Shown piece after piece: positions 7,346-16,373 of a stretch of 21,120 nucleotides of DNA. Positions within the stretch are counted from its first letter, which is position 1. Each line of letters opens with the position of its first letter. Position numbers and translations under genes: made by a program. Under the pieces are notes generated by a model that made no database searches, was not told the origin of the DNA, and saw only the letters and a list, made by a program, of their open reading frames with translations. The stretch is from Thioalkalivibrio sp. (GTDB taxonomy: Bacteria; Pseudomonadota; Gammaproteobacteria; Ectothiorhodospirales; Ectothiorhodospiraceae): contig SLNI01000088.1 of assembly GCA_007133115.1 (NCBI GenBank), positions 1-21,120 of the forward strand. The letters run 5' to 3'.

Positions 7346-7376
7346 AAAAAAGGATAAAGCCGCCTCGAGGGCGGCT
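7346..7376 (-). terminator. Rho-independent terminator after pnp
   Basis: On the minus strand a perfect 7-bp stem AGCCGCC/GGCGGCT with a five-base loop (CTCGA) is followed by TTTATCCTTTTTT. It starts 12 bases beyond the pnp stop codon and closes the rimP-to-pnp operon. It also separates that operon from the methyltransferase gene, whose start lies about 30 bases further on. Confidence 0.85.
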
Positions 7377-7388
7377 CTATCGCGGCAC

Positions 7389-9473
7389 TCAGGCCGCCTC
7401 GACGGCTTTCATGCTGAGCCGGATACGGCCCTGCTTGTCGACTTCAAGAACCTTCACGGTCACGGAATCACCTTCCTTCAGGAAATCGGAGACGTTCTCC
7501 ACGCGATCGTTGGAGATCTGGGAGATGTGCACGAGTCCGTCGCGGCCTGGGAGAATGGCGACGAAAGCTCCGAAATCCATGATTTTCACGACACGCCCGG
7601 TATAGATACGACCCACTTCCACATCCGCAGTCAATTCCTCGATGCGGCGACGTGCTTCCTCGCCAGCAGCCTGGTCGGTCGAAGCGATCTTGACCGAGCC
7701 ATCGTCGGTGATGTCGATGGAAGTGCCGGTCTCCTCGGTGAGCGCCCGGATGGTCGCACCGCCCTTGCCGATCACGTCCCGGATCTTCTCGGGATTGATC
7801 TTGAGCGTGATGAAGCGCGGCGCAAAGGACGACATCTCGGTGCGGTGTGCACTGATCGCGTCGCCCATCCGGCCCAGGATGTGGAGCCGGCCTTCACGGG
7901 CCTGCTCGAGGGCCTTCTCCATGATCTCGCGGGTGATCCCGTCGATCTTGATGTCCATCTGCAGCGCGGTGACGCCGTTTGTGGTGCCCGCCACCTTGAA
8001 ATCCATGTCGCCGAGGTGATCCTCGTCGCCGAGGATGTCCGACAGCACGGCAAACCGGTCCCCTTCCTTGATCAGACCCATCGCGATACCCGCGACCGGG
8101 GCCTTGATCGGCACGCCGGCGTCCATCAGCGCAAGACTGGTTCCGCACACGGAGGCCATGGAGCTCGATCCGTTGGACTCAGTGACTTCGGAGACGACGC
8201 GAACCACATAGGGGAAACTTTCGGCCTGTGGCATCACGGCTGCCACACCGCGCTTCGCCAGCCGGCCGTGGCCGATTTCGCGCCGCTTCGGCGTACCCAC
8301 CCTGCCGGTCTCGCCCGTGCTGTACGGGGGAAAATTGTAGTGGAGCATGAACCGTTCGCGACGTTCGCCCTCGATCGCATCGATGACCTGCGCGTCGCGA
8401 TCCGTGCCCAACGTCGCAACGACCAGCGCCTGAGTCTCGCCGCGCGTGAACAGCGCGGAGCCGTGCGTGCGGGGAAGCACGCCCGTCTGCACAGTGATGG
8501 GACGCACCGTGCGAGTGTCCCGGCCGTCGATGCGGGGATTGCCGTCCAGGATGCGGTCGCGCACGATGCGGTACTCGAGATCGTGGAACACGGTCTTCAC
8601 GACATCGGCCGAGGGCGCGCCTTCGGCGCCGGTCGCAAGCTGCTCGACCACACTGGCACGCAGGCTGTTCAGGCGCTCGGTGCGCGCCTGCTTCTCGGCG
8701 ATCTGGTAGGCCTCGACCAGAAGGTCACGGGCCACGCCGGACACCTGTTGCTCGGCGCTCTCGTTACCCGCAGGGGCTTTCCAGTCCCAGGCAGGCTTGC
8801 CGGCTTCGGAAGCGAGCTCGCGGATCGCCTGGATCGCCGCCTGCATCTGCTCGTGACCGAACATCACCGCGCCCAGCATGACCTCCTCGGAGAGCTCCTT
8901 CGCCTCGGATTCGACCATGATCACCGCGTTCTCGGTACCGGCGACCACCAGGTCGAGTTCGGATTCGACCAATTCGCTGGCGGTCGGGTTGAGCAGGTAT
9001 TCACCGTCCCGGTAGCCGACACGCGCGGCGCCGATCGGACCCGAGAACGGCACACCGGAAATCGCGACCGCCGCCGAGGCGCCGATCAGTGCGGGGATAT
9101 CCGCGTCCACTTCCGGGTTGACCGACATCACCGTGGCAATGATCTGGGTCTCGTGTGTGAACCCTTCCGGGAACAGTGGGCGCAGCGGGCGATCGATCAG
9201 GCGGCAGGTCAGCGTCTCTTTCTCATTCGGCCGACCCTCGCGCTTGAAAAACCCCCCGGGGATCTTTCCGGCAGCGTAGGTCCGTTCCTGGTAATCCACA
9301 GTCATCGGGAAGAAGTCGCGGCCGGGGTCGGCCTCCTTGCGCGCCACCAGGGTCACCAACACCACGGTGTCCCCCATATTGACCATGACGGCTCCCGAAG
9401 CCTGGCGTGCGATGCCACCGGTTTCGAGGGTGACCGAATGCTTACCGTATTGGAACGTCTTCTTGTGTGACAC
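7389..9473 (-). CDS. pnp: Polynucleotide phosphorylase
   Basis: A 694-residue PNPase, a trimeric phosphorolytic 3'-5' exoribonuclease of the RNA degradosome and mRNA turnover. Domains in order: RNase PH-like 1 (about 10-145), all-helical domain (about 150-230), RNase PH-like 2 (about 310-540), KH (about 554-617, GKGG loop near 569-572) and S1 (about 618-690, [18 protein letters not shown]). Catalytic-core motifs are intact: [12 protein letters not shown] and the acidic [18 protein letters not shown]. The start is GTG ([18 protein letters not shown]) with GGAAGG six bases upstream. It begins only 26 bases after the rpsO stop, with no intervening terminator or visible RNase III hairpin, unlike the long pnp leader of E. 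coli. Slightly shorter than the 711-residue E. coli enzyme at the C-terminus. Confidence 0.98.
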   Translation of the reverse strand: MSHKKTFQYGKHSVTLETGGIARQASGAVMVNMGDTVVLVTLVARKEADPGRDFFPMTVDYQERTYAAGKIPGGFFKREGRPNEKETLTCRLIDRPLRPLFPEGFTHETQIIATVMSVNPEVDADIPALIGASAAVAISGVPFSGPIGAARVGYRDGEYLLNPTASELVESELDLVVAGTENAVIMVESEAKELSEEVMLGAVMFGHEQMQAAIQAIRELASEAGKPAWDWKAPAGNESAEQQVSGVARDLLVEAYQIAEKQARTERLNSLRASVVEQLATGAEGAPSADVVKTVFHDLEYRIVRDRILDGNPRIDGRDTRTVRPITVQTGVLPRTHGSALFTRGETQALVVATLGTDRDAQVIDAIEGERRERFMLHYNFPPYSTGETGRVGTPKRREIGHGRLAKRGVAAVMPQAESFPYVVRVVSEVTESNGSSSMASVCGTSLALMDAGVPIKAPVAGIAMGLIKEGDRFAVLSDILGDEDHLGDMDFKVAGTTNGVTALQMDIKIDGITREIMEKALEQAREGRLHILGRMGDAISAHRTEMSSFAPRFITLKINPEKIRDVIGKGGATIRALTEETGTSIDITDDGSVKIASTDQAAGEEARRRIEELTADVEVGRIYTGRVVKIMDFGAFVAILPGRDGLVHISQISNDRVENVSDFLKEGDSVTVKVLEVDKQGRIRLSMKAVEAA

Positions 9474-9499
9474 GCTTACCTTCCCGTTTCTGGATGGAC

Positions 9500-9769
9500 T
9501 TACCGGCGCAGACCGAGGCTTTGCACGAGCGTCTGATAACGCTCCTGGTCCCGGCCCTTGAGGTAGCTCAGCAGCTTGCGCCGCTGGTTGACCATCTTCA
9601 GCAGACCGCGACGGGAATGATGGTCCTTCTTGTGGCTCTCGAAATGCCCCATAAGGTACTGGATGCGCTTGGTCAGCAACGCGACCTGCACCTCCGGAGA
9701 ACCGGTGTCCGTGGGGTCACGGCGGTATTCCTCGACGATGGCCGCCTTGGTCTCGGTATTGAATGACAT
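9500..9769 (-). CDS. rpsO: 30S ribosomal protein S15
   Basis: An 89-residue protein, the standard length. The sequence [15 protein letters not shown], then [39 protein letters not shown] and the ending VQSLGLRR is the full S15 signature. S15 binds 16S rRNA early in 30S platform assembly. GGAG lies 11 bases upstream of the ATG, a rather long spacing. In E. coli S15 represses its own mRNA by trapping a pseudoknot at the start site; the roughly 60-base leader here would allow similar control, but I cannot show a pseudoknot. It has its own promoter-like sequence upstream and continues directly into pnp. Confidence 0.98.
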   Translation of the reverse strand: MSFNTETKAAIVEEYRRDPTDTGSPEVQVALLTKRIQYLMGHFESHKKDHHSRRGLLKMVNQRRKLLSYLKGRDQERYQTLVQSLGLRR

Positions 9770-9836
9770 GACGTACTCGACTCCTGAAACGTGAAACCTT
9801 GTTGTTTGGTGCCCAGGGCTCTGGCGAAGGCGCGGA

Positions 9837-9864
9837 ATAGTAGCACGGCCGCGCACCGGATTAA
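9837..9864 (-). promoter_or_regulatory. Candidate sigma-70 promoter of rpsO-pnp
   Basis: On the minus strand TTAATC, 16 bases, TACTAT. The -10 matches four of six consensus positions; the -35 is weak and overlaps the truB stop codon. The start would fall near 9830, giving a leader of about 60 bases. A separate rpsO promoter between truB and rpsO is known in E. coli, which supports the position but not this exact site. Confidence 0.4.
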
Positions 9865-10781
9865 CAGGAATCCGCGCCGACGAAAAGACGGCGCGGCGCG
9901 ACCCGGCCATCATCCTGCACTTCGCCGATTCCCAGAAACGTTCCGTCGGGGCCATACACCCGGATCGGACCCTGATGTCGGACGTTGGCGACGAACACCG
10001 GCTGACCCTGGTGAAGGAACCGGCTGGCGGCCGCGTCGAGACGCACCTCGGGCCAACCGAGCAGGGCCCGATCGGCCGGCAACAGCCAGGGCTCCAGCGC
10101 CTGCGGACCCCCCTCCCCGGCCACGGCTTCCAGTGTTTCCAGTGCCACCATGTCCCGGGCCTCAAAGGCGCCGTGGCCGGTGCGCCGCAGGTCCGCGACC
10201 GTGGCTCCGCAACCCAGGGTCCGGCCCAGGTCCTCGACCAGCACCCGAATGTACGTCCCCTTGCTGCAATGCACCTCGAGACGCAGCCGGTCCGGGGCCT
10301 CCAGCTCGGCCACCAGCGAGTGGATGGTGACGGTGCGGGCCGGCCGCTCCACCTCGATTCCCTTGCGTGCCAGTGCGTACAGCCGCTCGCCCTGGTGTTT
10401 CAGCGCAGAATACATGGGGGGAACCTGCTGGATAACGCCCCGCAGCCCCGCGCAGGCAGCCTCGATCACGTCCGCGGACAACGCCGGCACGGGGCGTGTG
10501 TCCAGGACCTCGCCTTCGAGATCGCCGGTCGCCGTCCGGACACCCAGACGTGCGCGGGCGACATAATGCTTGTCGGCATCCAGCAACCACCCCGAAACCT
10601 TGGTGGCCTGACCAAAGCACAGCGGCAGCAGGCCGGTCGCCAGCGGATCCAGGCTCCCGGTATGCCCACCCTTGCGCGCAGCCAGAAGATACTTGACCCG
10701 CCCGAGGGCCTGGTTGGAACTCAGGCCCGGTGGCTTGTCCAGCAGGATGATCCCATCGACGTCCCGGCGTTCTATCGGCAT
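9861..10781 (-). CDS. truB: tRNA pseudouridine(55) synthase
   Basis: A 306-residue enzyme that isomerises U55 in the T-loop of nearly all tRNAs. The N-terminus [19 protein letters not shown] and the catalytic motif [12 protein letters not shown] with Asp45 are clear. [20 protein letters not shown] and [15 protein letters not shown] follow as expected. A C-terminal TruB/PUA-like domain (about 250-306) ends with [15 protein letters not shown] chose the ATG at this position because it gives the family N-terminus. It has no obvious Shine-Dalgarno sequence, and the frame is open further back into rbfA, so the exact start is less sure than the gene. It lies 40 bases after rbfA. Confidence 0.97.
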   Translation of the reverse strand: MPIERRDVDGIILLDKPPGLSSNQALGRVKYLLAARKGGHTGSLDPLATGLLPLCFGQATKVSGWLLDADKHYVARARLGVRTATGDLEGEVLDTRPVPALSADVIEAACAGLRGVIQQVPPMYSALKHQGERLYALARKGIEVERPARTVTIHSLVAELEAPDRLRLEVHCSKGTYIRVLVEDLGRTLGCGATVADLRRTGHGAFEARDMVALETLEAVAGEGGPQALEPWLLPADRALLGWPEVRLDAAASRFLHQGQPVFVANVRHQGPIRVYGPDGTFLGIGEVQDDGRVAPRRLFVGADSC

Positions 10782-10821
10782 CGTTGACGGCGGGTCCCGG
10801 ACTGCCTTGAAGCAGCGATGG

Positions 10822-11238
10822 TCAGCGGTCGGATTCCGGGTCCGGCGCTTCCGGGGGCGTGCCCTCGGGATGACGCGCCTCGTCTTCCGCAATCGCGGAA
10901 TCGATCAATGCGGAAATCCGGGCGCCGCGTTCCGGAGTGTCGTCGTAAATGAACCGGAGACTCGGCACACTGCGCAGGCGCAGACGGGCACCCAGCGCGT
11001 GGCGCAGATACCCCGCCGCATGGTTCAGCCCCTGCTCGGCTTCGCGCCCCTTCTCTTCCCCGTCCAGCAGGGTAAAGAACACCTTGGCATGCGAAAGGTC
11101 ACGGCTGACCTCGACGCCGGATAGCGTAAGCATGCCCACCCGAGGGTCCTTGACCTCGAGCCGGATCAGCTCAGCCAGCTCTCGCTGCATCTGATCGCCC
11201 ACCCGCTCGCTGCGGTGGTAGTCGCGATGAGCCACCAT
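10822..11238 (-). CDS. rbfA: 30S ribosome-binding factor A
   Basis: A 138-residue small KH-fold protein that binds immature 30S subunits and helps 16S rRNA 5'-end maturation, notably in the cold. Family features seen: SERVGDQMQRELAELIRLEVKDPRVGMLTLSGVEVSRDLSHAKVFFTLL and RLRLRSVPSLRFIYDDTPERG (the longer stretches given here are the usual conserved blocks at residues 10-58 and 85-105). The C-terminal tail is acidic and proline-rich. The ATG overlaps the infB stop by one base (TGATG), so translation is coupled to infB and no separate Shine-Dalgarno sequence is needed. Confidence 0.97.
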   Translation of the reverse strand: MVAHRDYHRSERVGDQMQRELAELIRLEVKDPRVGMLTLSGVEVSRDLSHAKVFFTLLDGEEKGREAEQGLNHAAGYLRHALGARLRLRSVPSLRFIYDDTPERGARISALIDSAIAEDEARHPEGTPPEAPDPESDR

Positions 11239-13958
11239 CAGAGGGTCCGGGCGACTTCCACCCGCTGGTAGACCTCGATCTGGTCACCGGGCTTCACGTC
11301 ATTGTAGTTCTTCACGGCGATGCCGCACTCGGTACCGGTCTTCACCTCGTTCACGTCGTCCTTGAACCGGCGCAGGCTTTCCAGCTCGCCCTCGAAGATC
11401 ACCACGTTGTTGCGCAGCACGCGGATCGGGTTCCCCCGCTTGACCGCGCCTTCGATGACGAGACAGCCGGCCACGGCACCAAAACTCGAAGCCTTGAACA
11501 CGTCGCGAACCTCGGCGAGGCCCACGATCTCCTCGCGCATCTCTGGCGACAGCAGTCCGGTCAGCGCCTGCTTCACGTCGTCGATGGCCTCGTAGATCAC
11601 CGAGTAGTAACGCAGATCGATCTCGTTTTCCGCCGCCAGGCGGCGCGCGCCCGCATCGGCACGCACGTTGAAGGCGATGATGATCGCGCGGCTGGCCATC
11701 GCGAGATTGATGTCGGATTCCGAGATGCCACCGACACCCGTGGAAACCACCTTGACCCGTACCTCGTCGGTGGACAGCTTGATCAACGCATCCCGCAGCG
11801 CTTCGGCGGAACCCTGCACATCGGTCTTGAGCAGGATGTTCACCGTGGCCGTCTGGCCGTCCTTCATCTGGTTGAAGATGTTCTCCAGCTTGGAGGCCTG
11901 CTGCGCCGCAAGCTTGTGCTCGCGCTGACGCGTTTCGCGGTGCGCAGCGACGTCGCGGGCAGTCTTGTCGTCGGCGACCACCTGTACTTCGTCACCGGCG
12001 TTCGGAACCCCGGACAGGCCGAGGATCTCAACGGGCATCGAGGGTCCGACCCGCTTCACGGCCGTGCCGGTATCGTCGAACATGGCGCGCACCCGGCCGT
12101 ATTCCTGACCGCTGAGCAGAATGTCGCCGTGCTCGAGTCGGCCCGCCTGCACCAGAACGGTCGCCACGGGACCACGGCCCTTGTCCAGACGTGATTCGAT
12201 GACCACGCCTCGGGCCGGGCCTTCGTCGGGCGCCTGGAGTTCCATGACCTCGGCCTGCAGACCGATCGCCTCGAGCAACTCGTCGATGCCCTGTCCGGTG
12301 TGCGCCGACACCTGGATGAACTGCGTGTCACCGCCCCAACTCTCTGGAATCACTTCCTGCTGAGCCAGTTCGTTCATCACCCGATCCGGATCGGCGTCCG
12401 GCTTGTCGATCTTGTTGACTGCGACCACCAACGGCACCGAACCGGCTTTCGCGTGCTGCACGGCCTCGATGGTCTGGGGCATCACGCCATCGTCGGCGGC
12501 CACCACGAGGATCACGATATCGGTAGCCTTGGCGCCGCGTGCGCGCATGGCGGTGAATGCCGCGTGTCCCGGGGTATCCAGAAAGGTGATGCCGCCCTTG
12601 GCCGTCTGTACATGGTAGGCGCCAATGTGCTGGGTAATGCCACCGGCCTCGCCCGAGGCCACCTTGGTCTTGCGGATGTAGTCGAGCAGCGAGGTCTTGC
12701 CATGGTCGACATGACCCATTACGGTCACCACCGGCGGCCGCGGCTTGGTTTCTCCCTCGGGGCCGGTTTCTACGGTGATTTCATCCTCGATGCTGCGGGG
12801 CACCGCAGCCACTCCCCTGTGACCCATTTCCTCGACCACCAGCATCGCGGTGTCCTGATCGATGCTCTGGTTGATGGTCGCCATGACACCCATCCCCATC
12901 AGCGACTTGATCAGCTGCGGGGCCTTGATCGCCATCGCCTGTGCAAGTTCGCCCACGGTGATGGTTTCAGGCACTTCCACATCACGAACCACGGGCGCGG
13001 TCGGGCGTTCGAAGCCATGCTTGCTGGCCACGGCCGCGGCAGCAGCCGTCTGCGCGACCCGGCTCTTGCCCTTCTCCCGCCGACCACGACGCTCGCCGGC
13101 GACATGCAGTTCCTTGCGTCCGGCATCGTCGTCGCGACCGCCACGCCGGCCTTTCTTGCGGGGTGCTTCCGCGGGTTTGGCGGCGCCGTCCTGACGGGCC
13201 TTGGCTTCTTTCTCGGCCAACACCCGCTGCGTCTCTTCCTTCTCCAGGCGCGTACGCTCGGCGGCGGCTTTCGCCAATTCCGCCTCGGCTTCCTCGCGCT
13301 GCTTGGTCTCCTGTCGCTTCTGGCGATCCTCCTGTTCCTGCTGACGCAGTTCGACCGCCCGGCGTACCGCACCGCGCTCGGCCTCCACCTGCCGGGCCAA
13401 CTGCTCGGTGCGGCTCAGCGGAGCAGCCCTGACCTTGGCGGCCACCTTGGGTGCGGGCACCTCCTCGACAGCCTCCTCCTCGGGGATCTCCGGTTCGGGC
13501 TCCGCCGCGACCACGGGCTCCGGTACCGGCTCCGGGATCGGGGCTTCGGTTTCCTGCGGGGGTTCCGGAACCTCCGGCACCGGCTCCGGCACCGGAGGCG
13601 CGACTTCGGCGGGTGGCGCCTCGACAACCTCGGGAACGACCTCGGGCTCGGTTTGCTTGCGTATCACCTGGCGCTTCTTGCGCACCTCGACGCTGACGGT
13701 CTTGGTACGCCCCTGGCCGGCGTTGACTTTCAGCGTCTGCGTAGTCGCCCGGCGCTTGAGTGTCATGCGGCCACCCTCACCCGCTTCCCCCGCGCCGTGC
13801 GTCTGGCGCAGATGCTCGAGCAGGCGCAGCTTCTCCGCATCCGTCACGCTGGCCGCGGGACCATCCACCTCGACCCCCGCTTCCCTGAGCTGGCCGATAA
13901 GGCGGTCTACCGGGGTTCCCACCGATTCCGCGAGCTGCTGTACCGTCATCTGCGACAT
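11238..13958 (-). CDS. infB: Translation initiation factor IF-2
   Basis: A 906-residue GTPase that brings initiator tRNA to the 30S subunit and promotes subunit joining. The ATG giving [20 protein letters not shown] has AGGAGG eight bases upstream and the family IF2_N fold; an in-frame ATG 12 codons earlier lacks both. Layout: first IF2_N domain 1-55; proline/glutamate-rich low-complexity region about 104-170; charged, probably coiled-coil region about 183-258; basic stretch about 266-300; second IF2_N-like domain about 314-390; G domain with GHVDHGKT at 415-422, DTPGH at 461-465 and NKID at 515-518; then domains II, III and IV. An internal start giving a short IF2 form, as in E. coli, is possible but not shown. 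It lies 69 bases after nusA. Confidence 0.98.
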   Translation of the reverse strand: MSQMTVQQLAESVGTPVDRLIGQLREAGVEVDGPAASVTDAEKLRLLEHLRQTHGAGEAGEGGRMTLKRRATTQTLKVNAGQGRTKTVSVEVRKKRQVIRKQTEPEVVPEVVEAPPAEVAPPVPEPVPEVPEPPQETEAPIPEPVPEPVVAAEPEPEIPEEEAVEEVPAPKVAAKVRAAPLSRTEQLARQVEAERGAVRRAVELRQQEQEDRQKRQETKQREEAEAELAKAAAERTRLEKEETQRVLAEKEAKARQDGAAKPAEAPRKKGRRGGRDDDAGRKELHVAGERRGRREKGKSRVAQTAAAAAVASKHGFERPTAPVVRDVEVPETITVGELAQAMAIKAPQLIKSLMGMGVMATINQSIDQDTAMLVVEEMGHRGVAAVPRSIEDEITVETGPEGETKPRPPVVTVMGHVDHGKTSLLDYIRKTKVASGEAGGITQHIGAYHVQTAKGGITFLDTPGHAAFTAMRARGAKATDIVILVVAADDGVMPQTIEAVQHAKAGSVPLVVAVNKIDKPDADPDRVMNELAQQEVIPESWGGDTQFIQVSAHTGQGIDELLEAIGLQAEVMELQAPDEGPARGVVIESRLDKGRGPVATVLVQAGRLEHGDILLSGQEYGRVRAMFDDTGTAVKRVGPSMPVEILGLSGVPNAGDEVQVVADDKTARDVAAHRETRQREHKLAAQQASKLENIFNQMKDGQTATVNILLKTDVQGSAEALRDALIKLSTDEVRVKVVSTGVGGISESDINLAMASRAIIIAFNVRADAGARRLAAENEIDLRYYSVIYEAIDDVKQALTGLLSPEMREEIVGLAEVRDVFKASSFGAVAGCLVIEGAVKRGNPIRVLRNNVVIFEGELESLRRFKDDVNEVKTGTECGIAVKNYNDVKPGDQIEVYQRVEVARTL

Positions 13959-14027
13959 TGCGCCTCCCTCCTGTCCAATTCTTACCACTTGCATGCCGCG
14001 CCCGGGGCCGCGGCGGCCACACCTGCG

Positions 14028-15524
14028 TTACGCGCCTTCCGCAAACCAGGGGGCCCGGGCCGTCATGATCAACTCGGCGGCCTGTTCCGGATCGATTCCG
14101 GTGACCTCGACGACATCGTCCACCGCCTGCTCGGCCAGATCTTCCATGCTGCAGATTCCGTGTGCAGCCAGCTTGTTGGCCAGCGCCAGATTCATGCCGT
14201 CCATTCCCAGCAGATCCTCCGCCGGCTGGGCACCTTCCAACTGCTCCTCCGCAGCAATTGCCCGCGTCAGCAGGGCATCGCTCGCCCGCGCGCGCAATTC
14301 AGCCACGATATCCGCATCGAACTCCTCGATCGCCAGGAGTTCCTGTTCGTCGACATAGGCCACCTCGTCGAGCGTGGTGAAGCCCTCCTGCACCAGGATG
14401 GCGGCCACTTCCTCATCGACATCGAGCGCGTCCATGAACTGCTGCTGCACCTGCTGGGCCTCGGCATCGCTTTTCTCCGCTGCCTGGGCCTCGGTCATCA
14501 CGTTCAGTTCCCAACCGGTGAGTTGGGAGGCCAGCCGGATGTTCTGGCCGCCGCGACCGATCGCCAGCGACAGCTTATCCTCCGCCACCGCGATATCCAT
14601 GCTCTGCTTTTCCTCGTCGACCACGATCGCCAACACCTCGGCCGGCGACATCGCGTTGATCACGAACTGGGCCGGATTCTCGTTCCAGACGATGATGTCG
14701 ATGCGTTCTCCCGCGAGTTCGTTGGATACCGACTGCACCCGCGATCCCCGCATGCCCACGCAGGCTCCGACGGGGTCGAGCCGGGCGTCGTTCGAGCGCA
14801 CCGCAATCTTGGCACGCATGCCCGGGTCGCGTGCGGCGCCCATGATGTCGATGATGCCCTGCCCCACTTCGGGGACTTCCAGCTTGAACAGCTCGATCAG
14901 GAATTCCGGCGCGGTTCGGCTCACGATCAGCTGCGGGCCTCGGGCCTCGGGCCGAATCTCGCGCAGATAGCCGCGCAACCGGTCATTGTTGCGCACGGAT
15001 TCTCGGGGAACCATGTGCTCACGCGGAACCAGCGCTTCGGCATTGTTTCCCAGGTCGAGGTAGACACCATTGCGATCGGTCCGCTTCACGATCCCCATGA
15101 CGAGGCCGCCGACACGGGGCTGGTACTCCTCGATCACCTTGGCGCGCTCCGCCTCCCGCACTTTCTGTACGATCACCTGTTTGGCCGTCTGCGCGGCGAT
15201 GCGACCGAAATCCGCAGCCGGAATCGACTCCTCGATGACTTCGCCCACCTCGATTTCCGGGAGCTTCTGGCGCGCGTAGGAGAGCAGGATCTGGTGGTCC
15301 GGGGACTCGAACTCCGGGTCCTCGTCGTCCAGCACCGTCCAGCGACGGAAACCGTCGTAATCCCCGGTCATGCGGTCGATCTTGACCCGCACGTCCATCT
15401 TGCCGCCATGGCGCTTGCGCGTGGCCATGGCCAACGCAGACTCCAGCGCCTCGAAGATAACGTTTTTGTCCACGCCCTTCTCGTTCGAGACGGCGTCGAC
15501 AACCAACAGGATCTCCTTGTTCAT
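14028..15524 (-). CDS. nusA: Transcription termination/antitermination factor NusA
   Basis: A 498-residue RNA polymerase-associated factor, close to the 495 residues of E. coli NusA. The start MNKEILLVVDAVSNEKGV is standard and has GGAGAG seven bases upstream; an in-frame ATG five codons earlier is less likely. Domains: polymerase-binding N-terminal domain 1-130; S1 about 137-200 (VMGIVKRTDRNGVYLDLG); KH1 with GMRG at 257-260; KH2 with GRGG at 323-326; and two C-terminal acidic helix-hairpin-helix repeats (about 360-425 and 430-498), the form found in gammaproteobacteria. Together with IF2 and the initiator tRNA in the same transcription unit, it may be autoregulated as in E. coli, where NusA acts on its own operon. 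Confidence 0.98.
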   Translation of the reverse strand: MNKEILLVVDAVSNEKGVDKNVIFEALESALAMATRKRHGGKMDVRVKIDRMTGDYDGFRRWTVLDDEDPEFESPDHQILLSYARQKLPEIEVGEVIEESIPAADFGRIAAQTAKQVIVQKVREAERAKVIEEYQPRVGGLVMGIVKRTDRNGVYLDLGNNAEALVPREHMVPRESVRNNDRLRGYLREIRPEARGPQLIVSRTAPEFLIELFKLEVPEVGQGIIDIMGAARDPGMRAKIAVRSNDARLDPVGACVGMRGSRVQSVSNELAGERIDIIVWNENPAQFVINAMSPAEVLAIVVDEEKQSMDIAVAEDKLSLAIGRGGQNIRLASQLTGWELNVMTEAQAAEKSDAEAQQVQQQFMDALDVDEEVAAILVQEGFTTLDEVAYVDEQELLAIEEFDADIVAELRARASDALLTRAIAAEEQLEGAQPAEDLLGMDGMNLALANKLAAHGICSMEDLAEQAVDDVVEVTGIDPEQAAELIMTARAPWFAEGA

Positions 15525-15567
15525 GCGATATCTCTCCAAAGCATCGACGCCATGCGCCGATCATTCA

Positions 15568-16032
15568 TCAACGGCCGGGTTCGATCGGATCCAGAACCCG
15601 CGCCCTGGCGATCGCCCCGAACGGCAGTTCGTAGGCCACCCCGTCCACCTCGATTTCGATGCCGTACTCGGAAACCGATACCAGCCGACCCCGAAAATTG
15701 CGCCTTCCGTGCTCCGGCCAGGACAGGCGTACCTTCAGGTCGGAATGCAGATAACGGCGGTACTGCTCTTCGGTGAACAGTGGGCGCTCGATTCCCGGAC
15801 TCGAGACTTCCAGCGTGTAGTCACCGCGGATCGCTTCCTCGACGTCCAGCACCGCACCGACCTGCTCACTCACCGCGCCGCAGTTGTCCACGGTGATCCC
15901 GTCCGGGTGGTCGATGTACAGGCGCAACAAAACCGGGGTCGATCCCGACTCGTACTCGACCCCCCACAGCTCGAAACCCAGCCCACGCACCGCGGGTTCG
16001 AGCAATTTCCAGAGTTGTTCCGACTTGTCCAA
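15568..16032 (-). CDS. rimP: Ribosome maturation factor RimP
   Basis: A 154-residue protein needed for 30S maturation, acting near S19/S12 assembly. Family features: LLEPAVRGLGFELWGVEY at the N-terminus, LRLYIDHPDGITVDNCGAVSEQVG, the conserved YTLEVSSPGIERPL block at about 72-85, and the C-terminal SH3-like domain GRLVSVSEYGIEIEVDG. The start is TTG, with GGGGTGA six bases upstream; no ATG or GTG gives a complete N-terminus. It is the first protein gene after the initiator tRNA and lies 43 bases before nusA. Confidence 0.96.
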   Translation of the reverse strand: MDKSEQLWKLLEPAVRGLGFELWGVEYESGSTPVLLRLYIDHPDGITVDNCGAVSEQVGAVLDVEEAIRGDYTLEVSSPGIERPLFTEEQYRRYLHSDLKVRLSWPEHGRRNFRGRLVSVSEYGIEIEVDGVAYELPFGAIARARVLDPIEPGR

Positions 16033-16095
16033 CGAAATTCACCCCACGGGACCCGACACCTGCATCCCGTCCATAACCCGCTGCGGGACAGCAAC

Positions 16096-16118
16096 AAAAA
16101 AGGGGCGTCAAACGCCCC
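16096..16118 (-). terminator. Rho-independent terminator between initiator tRNA and rimP
   Basis: On the minus strand GGGGCGT-TTG-ACGCCCC is followed at once by TTTTTTG. The stem is a perfect 7 bp with a three-base loop. It lies 114 bases past the tRNA 3' end and 64 bases before rimP, so it should end tRNA transcripts or act as a leaky attenuator ahead of rimP-nusA-infB. Confidence 0.85.
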
Positions 16119-16201
16119 ATTCCCGGCCGGCCCGGCATGCGCACACGACTGGCCCGGGTTCGCTCACGGACCCGCCACCGCGGATCGCGCGAACCTAACA
16201 A

Positions 16202-16225
16202 TTAAGGCCCCAATCGGGGCCTTAA
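16202..16225 (-). terminator. Perfect 10-bp hairpin just after the initiator tRNA (terminator or processing signal)
   Basis: TTAAGGCCCC and GGGGCCTTAA form a perfect 10-bp stem around a four-base loop, six bases after the tRNA CCA end. On the minus strand it is followed by TTGTTAGG, a poor T-run, so it could be a weak terminator or a stable 3' structure protecting or guiding tRNA processing. The stronger terminator at 16096-16118 follows it. Confidence 0.6.
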
Positions 16226-16231
16226 GGCATT

Positions 16232-16308
16232 TGGTAGCGGGGGCAGGATTTGAACCTGCGACCTTCGGGTTATGAGCCCGACGAGCTGCCAGACTGCTCC
16301 ACCCCGCA
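16232..16308 (-). tRNA. metY: Initiator tRNA-fMet (CAT anticodon)
   Basis: A 77-base cloverleaf with encoded CCA. It shows the anticodon loop CTCATAA, the three G-C pairs GGG/CCC of the anticodon stem that mark initiators, A11-U24 in the D stem (GAGC/GCTC) and the T arm GCAGG-TTCAAAT-CCTGC. The acceptor pairs 2-71 to 7-66 are intact while positions 1 and 72 are U and U, unpaired, in place of the E. coli C1/A72 mismatch. An initiator tRNA in front of rimP-nusA-infB matches the metY position in E. coli; the symbol is given by that synteny. Confidence 0.97.
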
Positions 16309-16321
16309 TCCGAGGAGCGGG

Positions 16322-16350
16322 ACTATAGCAAAGCCGTTTCCGGCCCACAA
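16322..16350 (-). promoter_or_regulatory. Sigma-70 promoter of the initiator tRNA
   Basis: On the minus strand TTGTGG, 17 bases, TATAGT, with the -10 matching five of six consensus positions. A GC-rich discriminator (CCCGCTCC) follows, as is usual for stringently controlled stable-RNA promoters. The -10 ends 13 bases before the mature tRNA 5' end and 46 bases or so after the nuoN stop. Confidence 0.7.
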
Positions 16351-16373
16351 GGGCAAGGCCCATCAAAAGACCA

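Noticed and set aside
7527..9470. Long plus-strand open frame opposite pnp
   Set aside because: Antisense shadow of pnp. No ribosome binding site, no recognisable domain.
12300..15776. Very long open frame on the plus strand opposite infB and nusA
   Set aside because: It is the antisense of two unmistakable genes. Its translation is arginine/histidine-rich with no family resemblance, as expected from codon bias in GC-rich DNA.
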